Positions 27,123 through 36,171 are shown, counted from the first letter of the stretch. The stretch is 42,481 nucleotides of DNA from Nitrobacter sp. 62-13 (GCF_001896955.1 NZ_MKRN01000167.1:1-42481), one strand, 5' to 3'. The notes: generated by a model from the letters alone, not told the origin. Program-made: numbers and translations.

Positions 27123-27479
27123 ATGGAAGAACGTGAAACAGGCAGTCTCATTGGCAGTGACAAGGTGGAGGGCACCGCTGTCTATGGTCCCGACCGCCAG
27201 AAGATTGGCACCATTGAGCGCGTGATGATCGACAAGATGTCCGGCAAGGTAGCTTACGCCGTTCTCGGTTACGGAGGCTTCCTCGGTCTCGGCGACGATC
27301 ACTATCCTACGCCATGGGCCAGCCTGAAGTACGATACGGACCTGGGCGGTTACCTGACCAACCTCACGAAGGATCAACTTGAGCAGGCGCCGCACTACCG
27401 AAACGATGCAGACTGGGCATGGAATCGCGAGAACGACAAACGGCTGTATGATCATTACCAGGCCGAGCCGTTCTGGTGA
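27123..27479 (+). CDS. PRC-barrel domain protein, cytoplasmic
   Basis: 118 residues with no signal peptide. A PRC barrel spans about 8-80: SLIGSDKVEGTAVYGPDRQK, IGTIERVMIDKMSGKVAYAV, LGYGGFLGLGDDHYPTPW, NLTKDQLEQAPHY, followed by a Trp- and Asp-rich tail (DADWAWNREND). AGGAGG (27112-27117) fixes the start at the second of two adjacent ATGs, 27123. It is transcribed from its own EcfG promoter, and the PNPOx-like gene follows after 45 bases, probably on the same transcript. It is a cytoplasmic counterpart of the exported PRC protein at 26246. Confidence 0.92.
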   Translation: MEERETGSLIGSDKVEGTAVYGPDRQKIGTIERVMIDKMSGKVAYAVLGYGGFLGLGDDHYPTPWASLKYDTDLGGYLTNLTKDQLEQAPHYRNDADWAWNRENDKRLYDHYQAEPFW

Positions 27480-27524
27480 GGCGCGGACTCACGCCGACGT
27501 GCTGAATAGGCGCTGGTGACGACG

Positions 27525-28025
27525 ATGAACGATCGAAACGATCTTGATCGGATCTGGGACATTGTCGAAAACGTGGGCGTGTGCATGCTGACGACGCAAT
27601 TCGCTGATGGATTGCGCGCACGGCCCTTGGAAGCGAGGCCGGATCGTGCCGCTGGCCTCATATATTTCGTAACCGATCGGCGCAGCGCCAAGGATGAGGA
27701 GATTGAGACGAGACCTGACGTCGGTCTCGTCTTTATCGATTCCAGTGATAAAGCCTATCTGTCGATCACGGGCCGCGCCCTCGTCGTCTGCGACGCGGAT
27801 AAGACGGAGGCGATGTGGCGGAAGACCGACGAGGTGTGGTGGCCGGGAGGGCCGGCCGATCCCAATGTATGCCTGTTGCGGATTGAGCCTTTTATCGGGG
27901 AATTATGGGACGGACCCGCAAGTGCTGTGGCGACCATCTTCGAGTTCGCCAAGGCGAGATTGACCGGAGAAAAGCCGAACCTCGGCGAGAACCGCAAGGT
28001 GACAGCCAAAATGCAAACGCGCTGA
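27525..28025 (+). CDS. PNPOx-like split-barrel protein (general stress protein 26 type)
   Basis: 166 residues of the pyridoxamine-phosphate-oxidase-like fold: DRIWDIVENVGVCMLTTQF, RARPLEARPD, LIYFVTDRRSAKDEEIE, VGLVFIDSSDKAYLSITGRA, RIEPFIGELWDGP. This matches the Pyrid_ox_like/GSP26 branch. Relatives bind FMN or FAD and are stress-induced; it is not the vitamin B6 enzyme. I use the ATG at 27525; a GTG three codons earlier is possible, and neither has a strong ribosome-binding site. It probably shares the EcfG transcript of the PRC gene before it. An imperfect 17-base hairpin (28027-28069) starts right after the stop and may end that transcript. Confidence 0.88.
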   Translation: MNDRNDLDRIWDIVENVGVCMLTTQFADGLRARPLEARPDRAAGLIYFVTDRRSAKDEEIETRPDVGLVFIDSSDKAYLSITGRALVVCDADKTEAMWRKTDEVWWPGGPADPNVCLLRIEPFIGELWDGPASAVATIFEFAKARLTGEKPNLGENRKVTAKMQTR

Positions 28026-28026
28026 T

Positions 28027-28069
28027 GCAGAAGTCGTTGTTCGAGTTGTTGTCGAATGACGAATTCTGC
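28027..28069 (+). terminator. Imperfect hairpin after the PNPOx-like gene
   Basis: Arms of 17 bases (28027-28043 and 28053-28069) pair with three mismatches around a 9-base loop. It begins one base after the stop codon. No T run follows, so terminator function is only suggested. Confidence 0.4.
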
Positions 28070-28181
28070 ATGTGAGCATGGATCCCAGTTAGGCTGGCTG
28101 TAAACATCTCGTCTCTTCAAGTGGTCTGATGATCGTCGATCTGAGGCGTCGGATATCGGCGCCGGAAGCAGGAGCAATGCT

Positions 28182-29234
28182 ATGAAACACGCGGCCGCTT
28201 TAGTCTCGATGGCGACCGGGGTTCCTCCCAACGTGTTTCATCAGACGGAAATTCTTGAAGCGGCGCGTTTCCTGCTGGGCTCGCAATATCCGCAGTTCGA
28301 AACGCTTTCTGCTCTTTTTGCCAACACCGGCATACAACATCGCTACGGCGTCAAACCGATGGAATGGTATTGCGAGCCGCGCGGCTGGCCGGAACGAACT
28401 CAGGCCTTTCTGGAGGGCGCGGAAGCGTTGTTCGTCGACGTCGCGCAAAAGGCCATCGAGCGTGCCGGTCTCAGAGTAACGGACATCGACACCGTCGTTA
28501 CGGTGTGCTCGACCGGCATCGCGACGCCGACGCTGGAGGCTCGCGTCGCCGGCAAACTTGGCTTCCGGACAGATGTATCGCGCGTGCCGGTCTTCGGTCT
28601 GGGCTGCGCGGGGGGCGTAGCCGGACTATCCATCGCATCGCGACTGGCGCAAGCGCGGCCCGGCACCAACGTTCTGCTGGTCGTGCTCGAACTTTGCACG
28701 CTCGCGGTTCGCCATGACGAATTGACCAAGGCCAATATCGTTGCGGCCAGTCTGTTCGGCGATGGCGCTGCCGCTGTCGTGCTGCGCGCCGGTGACGGAG
28801 GCGCCACTTGCATCGAGTCGACCGGCGAGCATTTGTGGCCGGATACGCTGAGTATCATGGGGTGGCGTGTCGACCCCGAGGGATTCGGCGTGATTTTCCA
28901 GCGCACGATTCCGGATTTCGTCGCTGAGCATATGAAGCCCGGGGTCACGGCGATTCTGTCGGGCATGGGGCTTGCGATCGACGATATCGACCGCTTCATC
29001 TGCCACCCCGGCGGCACGAAGGTCATCATCGCGATAGAGCGAGCGTTTTCGCTCGATCAGGGAACGCTGGATCATGAAAGGGCGGTGATTGCCGAGTACG
29101 GAAATATGTCCGCGGCCACGGTGCTATTCGTGCTGGAACGCGCCCGCGAACGAGGCCTGCCGCGCCGCGCGCTATTGACGTCGCTCGGTCCCGGCTTCAC
29201 CGCAAGCTGCGTCGCCCTGCGTCACGCGGCGTGA
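28182..29234 (+). CDS. Type III polyketide synthase (chalcone synthase-like; alkylpyrone/alkylresorcinol synthase)
   Basis: 350 residues, normal for the family. Condenses an acyl-CoA starter with malonyl-CoA units. The catalytic triad is complete: C142 in VFGLGCAGG, H275 in FICHPGG and N308 in EYGNMSAAT. It ends with the GPGFTASC-type loop. AGGAG seven bases before the ATG supports the start. The stop overlaps the GTG of the ICMT-type methyltransferase (GTGA), so the two are coupled. The same pair (synthase plus ICMT-like methyltransferase) is known from Bacillus bpsA-bpsB and Streptomyces srs, which make methylated alkylpyrones or alkylresorcinols. By analogy the product is a membrane phenolic lipid, fitting the stress-gene neighbours; the starter length is unknown. 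No EcfG promoter is visible in the 156 bases upstream. Confidence 0.93.
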   Translation: MKHAAALVSMATGVPPNVFHQTEILEAARFLLGSQYPQFETLSALFANTGIQHRYGVKPMEWYCEPRGWPERTQAFLEGAEALFVDVAQKAIERAGLRVTDIDTVVTVCSTGIATPTLEARVAGKLGFRTDVSRVPVFGLGCAGGVAGLSIASRLAQARPGTNVLLVVLELCTLAVRHDELTKANIVAASLFGDGAAAVVLRAGDGGATCIESTGEHLWPDTLSIMGWRVDPEGFGVIFQRTIPDFVAEHMKPGVTAILSGMGLAIDDIDRFICHPGGTKVIIAIERAFSLDQGTLDHERAVIAEYGNMSAATVLFVLERARERGLPRRALLTSLGPGFTASCVALRHAA

Positions 29235-29752
29235 CGGCAGCCACGCTCATTCTTGCATTGGTCACGCTGCAGCGGCTGAGCGAACTTGTTCTGTCCCGAT
29301 ACAATACGGTCCGCTTGCTGGCGCGCGGCGCAGTCGAGATCGCGCCGGAGCATTATCCGCTCCTGGTTGCGACCCATGCTGCGTGGTTGATCGCATTGTG
29401 GATATGGGGGCGGGATCAGGACGTGAATGGCGTTGCCCTTGCGATTTTTATCTTGCTGCAGGGCCTTCGTTTTTGGGTACTCGCAACGCTGGGATCGCGA
29501 TGGACTACGCGCATCATCGTGCTGCCCGACGCGCCGCTCGTCACATCCGGTCCGTACAGATATCTGTCGCATCCAAATTACGCAATTGTCGCCGCGGAAA
29601 TTGCAGTTCTGCCGCTCGCTCTTCATCTGCCTTTATTGTCGGCCATCTTCACCGTGGTGAATGCGCTGGTGCTCGCTATCCGGATCCGGGCCGAGAGCCA
29701 TGCCCTCAAGGGTGCGCGGCCGGCCGGATCTGCAGGGAATCTGAACGGCTAG
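29231..29752 (+). CDS. ICMT-family membrane methyltransferase, partner of the type III PKS
   Basis: 173 residues, four or five hydrophobic helices. The C-terminal half carries the isoprenylcysteine-carboxyl-methyltransferase-like signature: LVTSGPYRYLSHPNY, then a paired helix and RIRAESHAL, which form the SAM site. GTG start, overlapping the PKS stop by four bases (GTGA). In Bacillus, BpsB of this family methylates alkylpyrones made by BpsA; here it should O-methylate the neighbouring synthase's product rather than an isoprenyl-cysteine, which bacteria lack. It is convergent with the efflux outer-membrane gene. A small CCTCGCG/CGCGAGG hairpin (29889-29905) lies in the 180-base gap. Confidence 0.9.
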   Translation: MTAATLILALVTLQRLSELVLSRYNTVRLLARGAVEIAPEHYPLLVATHAAWLIALWIWGRDQDVNGVALAIFILLQGLRFWVLATLGSRWTTRIIVLPDAPLVTSGPYRYLSHPNYAIVAAEIAVLPLALHLPLLSAIFTVVNALVLAIRIRAESHALKGARPAGSAGNLNG

Positions 29753-29932
29753 ATCGCGAGTAGCGCGACTGGGACTGATTCCTGAAGATTGCGTCGTTCA
29801 GAAAGGACTCAACTCCTCAGAAAATCGGCTCGTCTTGATGAGTGACAGTCTCAACTCGGCCCTTTGAGGCCGCGGTTGCCGCGCCAGGCCTCGCGATACG
29901 CGAGGGGCAGTCTGATGACCTGCCAGACTCCG

Positions 29933-31489
29933 TTAAGTCCGCCGGGCCTCGGGGCCGGACGTGGATTGATCGAATTTCCCGGAGTCAGCCCTGTTCCACC
30001 ACCCGCCGCCGAGGGCCTGAAACAGCGCGACCGTATTGGCAAGTTGCGAGGCCTGCGCATCGAGGCGCGCGAGAGAGGTCTGCAGATATGCCTGTTGCGC
30101 GGCCAGAAGAAGCGGCACGCTGATCTGTCCCTGATCCACCTGCTTGCGCAGCAGCACGAGGCTCTCGGATGCGGATCGTTGCGCGTCTGTCGCGGCGCTG
30201 ATGGCGCGGGTGCCGGCCTGAAGAGCCCGCAAGACGTCCGCGACGTTTTGAAACGCAGCAAGAACCGCGCTGCGATACTGAGCGAGGGCTTGATTGGTTT
30301 CCTCTTCCGCAGCGACCTGCTTGTTTTCCAGCGTTCCCGCATCGAAAATGGTCTGCGCCGCATTCCCGGCCAGCGTCCAGAGACCGGCTCCCGGCGTGGC
30401 CAATTGCGTAAATCGGGCGGCCGCCGCGCCGACATTGCCGGTCAGGGAAATCTGCGGCAAGCGATTGGCGATCGCCACTCCGATCATTGCGTTGGTGGAG
30501 CGGAGATTGGCCTCGGCGGCGCGAATGTCGGGGCGCTGTCTTACGAGGTCAGCCGGAAGACTGAGAGGAAGACGGCGCGGCATTCGAAACGAGCCGAGAT
30601 TGAAAGTTTCCGCCGGTGCGTCGCTCGACAAGCGTCCGGTCAAAAACGTCAACAAATGACGCTGTTGCGCAAGCTGCCTTTCGAGCGGCGGCAACAGAAG
30701 CCTGGTCTGCGAGACCGCAGTTTCCTGTGCGGCAACGTCGGTCAGGGCGATCTGGCCTTGCTCTTGCTGCCGCTTCAAGAGTTTGAGAACCTCGGACTGC
30801 AGGTCAATGACCCGGTGGGTCGCCGCGATCTGCCCGCGCAACCGCCCTTCCTCGATCGCAGCAAGCGCGATGTTGCTTGCCAGCGTCAGATAGACGCCTT
30901 CGCGCTGGAACGCGCGCATCTCGGCTTGCGCGTCCGCGGATTCAACAAGGCGGCGCGTGCCTCCCCAGACGTCGGCGATGTACGATACGGTGACCTGACC
31001 GGTATGCAGATTGAAGATGTTGGCGCCGGACTCAAGAGGCGACGACAGGTCGACCGCCACCTTCTGACGCGAGGATTCGAAATCTCCGGTCACGCTCGGA
31101 AACAGAGCGCCGCGCTGCGCAAGCGCGTTGGCCTGCGCCACCCTGACTGCTGCCTCCGCAGCCGCAAGGTCGGCATTGTGCGCAATCCCGTCTTCCGCGA
31201 TTCGGTTCAGCGCAGGCGAGCGGAACAACTCCCACCACTGGGGAGGAATTTCCGCGTCGTGCACGAGGGGATGACCCGGCACGCGATCTGCCGCCGGACC
31301 GGCAAGATATTTTGAGGTTTCGGGGGGCGCCTGAGGTTTGAAGTCAGGCCCCACCGCACAGCCTGAAAGCACCGCCGAGGCAAATAGCAATCCGGACAGG
31401 ATCAGGGGACGCGCAAAGGATCGCGCGTGAGCGCATCCGCTCCCGCAAAAGCCGGATGCCAATGCCCTTTGCCAGCCTCCCCCCACCAC
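29933..31489 (-). CDS. RND efflux outer-membrane lipoprotein, NodT/OprM type
   Basis: 518 residues. A lipobox LSGC (C44) predicts a lipid-anchored TolC-fold channel. The sequence shows the NodT repeat pattern: WWELFRSPALNRIAEDGIAHN, YIADVWGGTRR, LVRQRPDIRAAEANLRSTNAMIGVAIANRLPQISLTGNVG and FQNVADVLRALQ. A GTG at 31489 with AGGA five bases ahead is the apparent start. It is the last gene of the efflux operon, 35 bases after the pump. Signals for the end of the transcript are weak. Confidence 0.92.
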   Translation of the reverse strand: MVGGGWQRALASGFCGSGCAHARSFARPLILSGLLFASAVLSGCAVGPDFKPQAPPETSKYLAGPAADRVPGHPLVHDAEIPPQWWELFRSPALNRIAEDGIAHNADLAAAEAAVRVAQANALAQRGALFPSVTGDFESSRQKVAVDLSSPLESGANIFNLHTGQVTVSYIADVWGGTRRLVESADAQAEMRAFQREGVYLTLASNIALAAIEEGRLRGQIAATHRVIDLQSEVLKLLKRQQEQGQIALTDVAAQETAVSQTRLLLPPLERQLAQQRHLLTFLTGRLSSDAPAETFNLGSFRMPRRLPLSLPADLVRQRPDIRAAEANLRSTNAMIGVAIANRLPQISLTGNVGAAAARFTQLATPGAGLWTLAGNAAQTIFDAGTLENKQVAAEEETNQALAQYRSAVLAAFQNVADVLRALQAGTRAISAATDAQRSASESLVLLRKQVDQGQISVPLLLAAQQAYLQTSLARLDAQASQLANTVALFQALGGGWWNRADSGKFDQSTSGPEARRT

Positions 31490-31524
31490 TTTTCCTTTTT
31501 TGCGATCGCCTGCCAGAGTCGGTT

Positions 31525-34500
31525 TTATTCTGCCGGTTCGAACGCCGATTCGGCAGCGTCAGCCACCATCCGTCGACGAGAAAATAACGAGATCAAAGCC
31601 GGCAAGACAATGAGAATGACGAGCGGAGCAACCGTCATCCCGCCGACCACCACGACTGCCAGCGGCTTCTGCACCTGCGATCCGATGCCGGTGGACATGG
31701 CGGCTGGCAGCAGGCCGATCCCTGCTATCACGCAGGTCATCAGGACCGGGCGCATTTGCGCTTCTCCGGCTCGTATGATCGCATCGATGCGCTGCAGGCC
31801 GGAATCGATGAACTGGTTGTACTGCGACAGGATCAGGATGCCGTTCATCACGGAAATGCCGAACAGCGCGATGAAGCCGATAGCCGCCGAAACGCTGAAC
31901 GGAATCCGCGCCAGGAACAGCGCAAAGACGCCGCCGATCACGGCCATCGGAATGACGCTCAGTGCAAGCAGCGTATCGCGCACGGAGGTGAAGTTGATCC
32001 AGAGCAGCAGGCCGATAATCGCGAGGCTCAGCGGAACGACGACCTGCAGCCGCCCGATCGCATCCTGCAAATTGCGGAATTCGCCGACCCACTGGAGTTG
32101 GGTGCCCGGCGGTAATTGCACCTCCCGTGCGATGCGCTGCTGAGCTTCCTCGATGGTGCTGCCGAGATCGCGGTCGCGAACGCTGAACTTGATCGGCAGG
32201 TAGCGCTGCTGCTGTTCCCTATAGATGTAGGAAGGGCCGCTCACGAGCCGGATGCGCGCGACCTCGCTCAAGGGAATCTGCGTGATTCCTTTTGGCCCGG
32301 ATGCGCCGATCGTCAGCTTGCTGATGGCTTCCGCGCTCCGGCGATATTGCGGGGCGAGCCGGACCACGATCGGGAAGTGTCGATCGCTTCCCGGCTCATA
32401 GACGTCGCCTGCGGATTCGCCGCCGACAGCGGTCCGGATCGTCGAATTGATGTCGCCGGGCGTCAACCCGTAGCGCGCAGCGCGCTCGCGATCGATATCG
32501 ATCTGGATGGTTGGCTGACCGAGCGACGTGAAGACGCCGAGGTCCGTGATTCCCGGCACGGTGGCGAGCACCGCCTTGATCTTGTCGGCCGTATCCGTCA
32601 GTTCCTGCAAGTCATTGCCGAACACCTTGATGGAGTTTTCGCCTTTCACGCCTGACACCTGCTCGGCGACGTTGTCCTGCAGGTACTGCGAGAAATTGAA
32701 CTCGATTCCCGGAAATTCAGTCTCAAGCCGCCCCTGGATTTCTTCCGTCAACTTTTCCTTGTCCACTCCGGCGCGCCACTGGCTGATCGGCTTCAGCGGC
32801 GTGAAGAACTCCACATTGAAAAAGCCGGCCGCGTCCGTGCCGTCGTCCGGGCGGCCCTGCTGGGTGACGACCGTTTCCACTTCGGGGAAGCTGCGGATCA
32901 CGCGGCGCATGCGGTTCGCATAGCCATTGCCTTCCTGAAGCGAGATCGTCGCCGGCATGGTGGCCCGTATCCACAGGTTGCCTTCCTCCAGCTTGGGAAG
33001 GAACTCCAGCCCCAGGAAGTGTATCGCAACACCCGCCAGAATAAATACAGCCAGCGCCAGGACGGCTGTCAGCTTTCGGTTCGCGACGGCGAGTTGCAGA
33101 ACCGGACTGTAAAAGCGATGAAGCGTCCGCACCAGCCACGTCTCGGTTTCTTCGACATGCTCAGGCAGTAGAAGTGCGCTGAGCGCAGGCGTGACTGTGA
33201 ACGTGGCTATTAATCCTCCGGCGATGGCATATGCATAAGTCTTCGCCATCGGGCCGAAGATATGCCCTTCCACGCCGCTCATGGTGAAAAGCGGAATAAA
33301 CCCGGCGATGATGATTCCGGTCGCGAACAGGATCGAACGATTGACGCTGATAGCCGCAGTATAGATGGCGAGCAGCCTTCCGCTGAAACCGGCCTCGCCC
33401 TCTACCGATGAAGGAGCGGGCGCCTCATGCCCGAGCTGCCGGAATATCCGCTCCACCATGATGACCGTCGCGTCGACGATCAGGCCGAAATCGATGGCTC
33501 CGACGGACAACAGGTTGGCGGATTCTCCGCGCAGAACCATGATGACGACGGCAAAAAACAGCGCGAACGGGATCGTTGCGCCGACGATCAGGGCGCTTCG
33601 AAGATTGCCGAGAAACACCCATTGCAATGCGAAGATCAGCAGAATGCCGAACAGCATGTTGTGCAGGACAGTATGGGTGGTCGTGTCGATCAGATCCTGA
33701 CGGTCATAGATGCGCTCGATTCGAACGCCCGGCGGCAGGATGCCTGACGCATTGATGCGCTCGACCTCCGTCTTTACCCGCTCGATCGTCGGGGTGCTTT
33801 GCTGGCCACGGCGCATCAGAACGATGCCCTCGACGATATCGTCGTCATTGTCCTGGCCTGCAATACCGAGGCGGGGTTGATGACCGACGATCACGGTGGC
33901 GACATCGCCGATCAGAACCGGATTGCCGCCGGCCTGGGTCAGCATCGTATTCTTGATGTCGTCGACCGAGCGGATCAGGCCGACCCCGCGCACGACTGCC
34001 GACTGCGTACCGAGATTGACGATGTTTCCGCCGACATTCAGGTTGCTGCTGCGCAATGTCTGCAACAATTGCGACAGCGTGAGGTTGTGGGCGATGAGCT
34101 TGTCGAGATCGACCTGCAACTCGAAGGTTTTGGTCTTTCCGCCCCAGCCGACGACATCCACGATGCCTGGAACGGCACGGAAGCGGCGCTGCAAAACCCA
34201 GTCCTGCAGAGTCTTCAGGTCGAGCACGCTGTAGCCGGGCGGACCAACCAGCCTGTAACGATAGATTTCGCCGATGGGGCTGACCGGGCTGATGGTGGGT
34301 TGAACGCCGTCCGGCAATCCGGAGAGTTGCGCCAGGCGGTTGAGGACCTGCTGAAGCGCCTCGTCATAGGTAAAGTCATAGGTGAACTGCAGTTTGACAT
34401 CCGACAGGCCGTAAAGCGAGATGGTTCTCATGACGCGTAGGTTCGGCACGCCGGAAAGCTGCGTCTCGATCGGAATCGTGATGTAGCGTTCGATTTCTTC

Positions 34501-34674
34501 GGCCGAAAGTCCCGCGCTTTGGGTGATGACATCAACCATGGGCGGAACGGGATCGGGATAGGCCTCGATGTTCAGGACTTTGAACGCAGCAAGACCGCCG
34601 GCCAGCGTCATGACGAACACGACAAGCATCAGAACGCGCTGCCTCAACGCAAACGCGACGATCGGGTCGATCAT
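31525..34674 (-). CDS. Heavy-metal RND efflux pump, CzcA/CusA family
   Basis: Inner-membrane proton antiporter of 1049 residues, full length for HME-RND. Family markers: the N-terminus MIDPIVAFALRQRVLMLVV, EAYPDPVPPMVDVITQS, and the fourth-helix proton-relay motif DFGLIVDATVIMVER (395-409). This keeps D395, D401 and E408 but has DAT and VER where Zn/Co/Cd and Ni pumps usually have DGA and VEN. The Met pair of copper/silver pumps is not evident to me, so the substrate is open. It starts 19 bases after the adaptor gene and ends 35 before the outer-membrane gene. The operator boxes at 36119-36171 suggest control by the divergent two-component system. Confidence 0.95.
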   Translation of the reverse strand: MIDPIVAFALRQRVLMLVVFVMTLAGGLAAFKVLNIEAYPDPVPPMVDVITQSAGLSAEEIERYITIPIETQLSGVPNLRVMRTISLYGLSDVKLQFTYDFTYDEALQQVLNRLAQLSGLPDGVQPTISPVSPIGEIYRYRLVGPPGYSVLDLKTLQDWVLQRRFRAVPGIVDVVGWGGKTKTFELQVDLDKLIAHNLTLSQLLQTLRSSNLNVGGNIVNLGTQSAVVRGVGLIRSVDDIKNTMLTQAGGNPVLIGDVATVIVGHQPRLGIAGQDNDDDIVEGIVLMRRGQQSTPTIERVKTEVERINASGILPPGVRIERIYDRQDLIDTTTHTVLHNMLFGILLIFALQWVFLGNLRSALIVGATIPFALFFAVVIMVLRGESANLLSVGAIDFGLIVDATVIMVERIFRQLGHEAPAPSSVEGEAGFSGRLLAIYTAAISVNRSILFATGIIIAGFIPLFTMSGVEGHIFGPMAKTYAYAIAGGLIATFTVTPALSALLLPEHVEETETWLVRTLHRFYSPVLQLAVANRKLTAVLALAVFILAGVAIHFLGLEFLPKLEEGNLWIRATMPATISLQEGNGYANRMRRVIRSFPEVETVVTQQGRPDDGTDAAGFFNVEFFTPLKPISQWRAGVDKEKLTEEIQGRLETEFPGIEFNFSQYLQDNVAEQVSGVKGENSIKVFGNDLQELTDTADKIKAVLATVPGITDLGVFTSLGQPTIQIDIDRERAARYGLTPGDINSTIRTAVGGESAGDVYEPGSDRHFPIVVRLAPQYRRSAEAISKLTIGASGPKGITQIPLSEVARIRLVSGPSYIYREQQQRYLPIKFSVRDRDLGSTIEEAQQRIAREVQLPPGTQLQWVGEFRNLQDAIGRLQVVVPLSLAIIGLLLWINFTSVRDTLLALSVIPMAVIGGVFALFLARIPFSVSAAIGFIALFGISVMNGILILSQYNQFIDSGLQRIDAIIRAGEAQMRPVLMTCVIAGIGLLPAAMSTGIGSQVQKPLAVVVVGGMTVAPLVILIVLPALISLFSRRRMVADAAESAFEPAE

Positions 34675-34693
34675 TGCGGGATGCCCGTATTCA

Positions 34694-35950
34694 TCAAGTT
34701 TGTTTAGCGGTTGTCATCCGGTCAATGAACAGACTGCCGCGCGTAACGATCTTCTCGCCCGGATAAAGTCCGTCCAGCACCTGAATCATCCGATCGCTCG
34801 AAAGACCCAGCTTGATCTGGCGCAATTCGACCGATTGATCGTCGCCGACCACCCAGACGCGCGCATCGCTTCCTTCATAGATCACGGCATCGAGAGGCAC
34901 GGCCGGCGTCGGCCTCCCATCGCTGGTGACGATTGTGACGCTGGCAAACATTTCGGGCTTGAGCAGTCCGTCGGCATTATCGATGCTGGCGCGGACCAGA
35001 AGCCGGCGACTGTCCGGATCGATTCCCGGAGCGACGTAGTCGATCCGCGTCTCGAATACGCGATCCGGCTGGGTCAGCACCTTGAACGTCAGCCGTTCGC
35101 CGATCCGCACCTTGGCGACGTCGGTCTCGCGCACATAGGCTGCGATCCAGACCTTCGAGGTGTCTCCGATCAGGAACACCGGATCGCTGTCGCTCCCTCC
35201 CACGCTGACATACTGCCCGGGTCCGACCTTGCGTTGCAGAACCGTTCCGGAGAGCGGCGCATACACCGGAGCATCCGGTGTCAGCGCGCCCGTTTTCTCG
35301 AACGCTTCGATTTCCGCATCGGTTTTGCCGACCAGCCGTAACCTGTTGCGCGCGGCCTGAAGGGCAATCTCCGCCGAACGGGAATCGTTCTCGGCCGCGG
35401 TGAGGTTGGCCTGAGCCTCCTGCCATTCTCGCTGCGACGCTGCCTTGTCCTTCGCGAGGTTCGACATCCGTCGCTCGACGATCTGCGCGAGATTGACCTG
35501 GGAAACCGCCTTGTTTCGGCTCGTCAGAGCGACGACGAAATCCTTCTGGGCGTCGACGGAGTCCGCCGCCGCGATCACAAAGAGAAGCTGGCCTTTCTGA
35601 ACGTCATCACCGGGCGCGACCATCAATTTCGTCACGCGGCCCGCGTATGGCGCGAAGATGCGGGTCGACAGGTTCTGATCGATTGCGATCTTTCCTTCGG
35701 TGCGGAATTCCGAACGGAACGCCTTTTGTCCGACAGGTTGCACCGTCACCGTGCTCCATTGCGATGCGGTGAGGCGCAGCTTTCCGTCGGCCCGTTTGAT
35801 CTCGCTGTCCAACGATGAACTGCGGGCGGCGCTGCCACGGTCGATCTTCAAAACGATAGCGCCCGCCGCGATCATGACCAGTATGGTCGACAGGCCGATA
35901 ACGGCTCGTGGGACCGTCCACGTTCGCCAGAATGACACCAGACGAAGCAT
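34694..35950 (-). CDS. RND efflux periplasmic adaptor, CzcB/CusB type
   Basis: 418 residues from the ATG at 35950; GGAG lies about ten bases ahead, and a longer frame to 36034 adds only a basic stretch. One membrane anchor follows (AVIGLSTILVMIAAGAIVL). Then come the split lipoyl domain (ATRIFAPYAG-type RIFAPYAGRVTKLMVAPGDDVQKG and VYAPLSGTVLQRKVGPGQYV), a short alpha-hairpin between them, a beta-barrel (VWIAAYVRETDVAKVRIGE) and a membrane-proximal domain. There is no CusB-type Met-rich metal site and no His-rich CzcB N-terminus. First gene of the efflux operon, divergent from the response regulator. Confidence 0.93.
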   Translation of the reverse strand: MLRLVSFWRTWTVPRAVIGLSTILVMIAAGAIVLKIDRGSAARSSSLDSEIKRADGKLRLTASQWSTVTVQPVGQKAFRSEFRTEGKIAIDQNLSTRIFAPYAGRVTKLMVAPGDDVQKGQLLFVIAAADSVDAQKDFVVALTSRNKAVSQVNLAQIVERRMSNLAKDKAASQREWQEAQANLTAAENDSRSAEIALQAARNRLRLVGKTDAEIEAFEKTGALTPDAPVYAPLSGTVLQRKVGPGQYVSVGGSDSDPVFLIGDTSKVWIAAYVRETDVAKVRIGERLTFKVLTQPDRVFETRIDYVAPGIDPDSRRLLVRASIDNADGLLKPEMFASVTIVTSDGRPTPAVPLDAVIYEGSDARVWVVGDDQSVELRQIKLGLSSDRMIQVLDGLYPGEKIVTRGSLFIDRMTTAKQT

Positions 35951-36102
35951 TGCTTCGTGTCTCCACTTCCTTGTGCTCCGCTTGATATGCCGAGAGGCAG
36001 TCGGCCTCGTCAGCGATCGATGACTTCGGCTCAAGACCTTGCCGGCTCAAGCGATTTTGCGGACGAGCATGATGAAACCTCGATCCGGGGCACGGCATAT
36101 CT

Positions 36103-36108
36103 GCTATA
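36103..36108 (-). promoter_or_regulatory. Probable -10 element of the efflux operon
   Basis: TATAGC on the minus strand, ten bases beyond the inner CTTACA box. PhoB/OmpR-class activators usually bind direct repeats that replace the -35 at about this distance. Leader to the adaptor ATG is about 150 bases. Confidence 0.5.
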
Positions 36109-36118
36109 GGAGCTGCAT

Positions 36119-36171
36119 CTTACGGGTGCCTTACAATGCTATTCATGACACGACCTTACACAGAGCTTACA
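36119..36171. promoter_or_regulatory. Two pairs of CTTACA direct repeats, likely response-regulator operator
   Basis: CTTACG (36119), CTTACA (36130), CTTACA (36155), CTTACA (36166). Within each pair the hexamers are 11 bp apart (hexamer-N5-hexamer); the pairs are offset by 36 bp. This is the geometry of OmpR/PhoB-family dimer sites, like the PmrA box. Placed between divergent efflux and two-component operons, it should serve both. Confidence 0.75.

Noticed and set aside
29864-31315. 483-codon plus-strand frame over the efflux outer-membrane gene
   Set aside because: Antisense shadow; the minus strand encodes a complete NodT-type lipoprotein with a lipobox.
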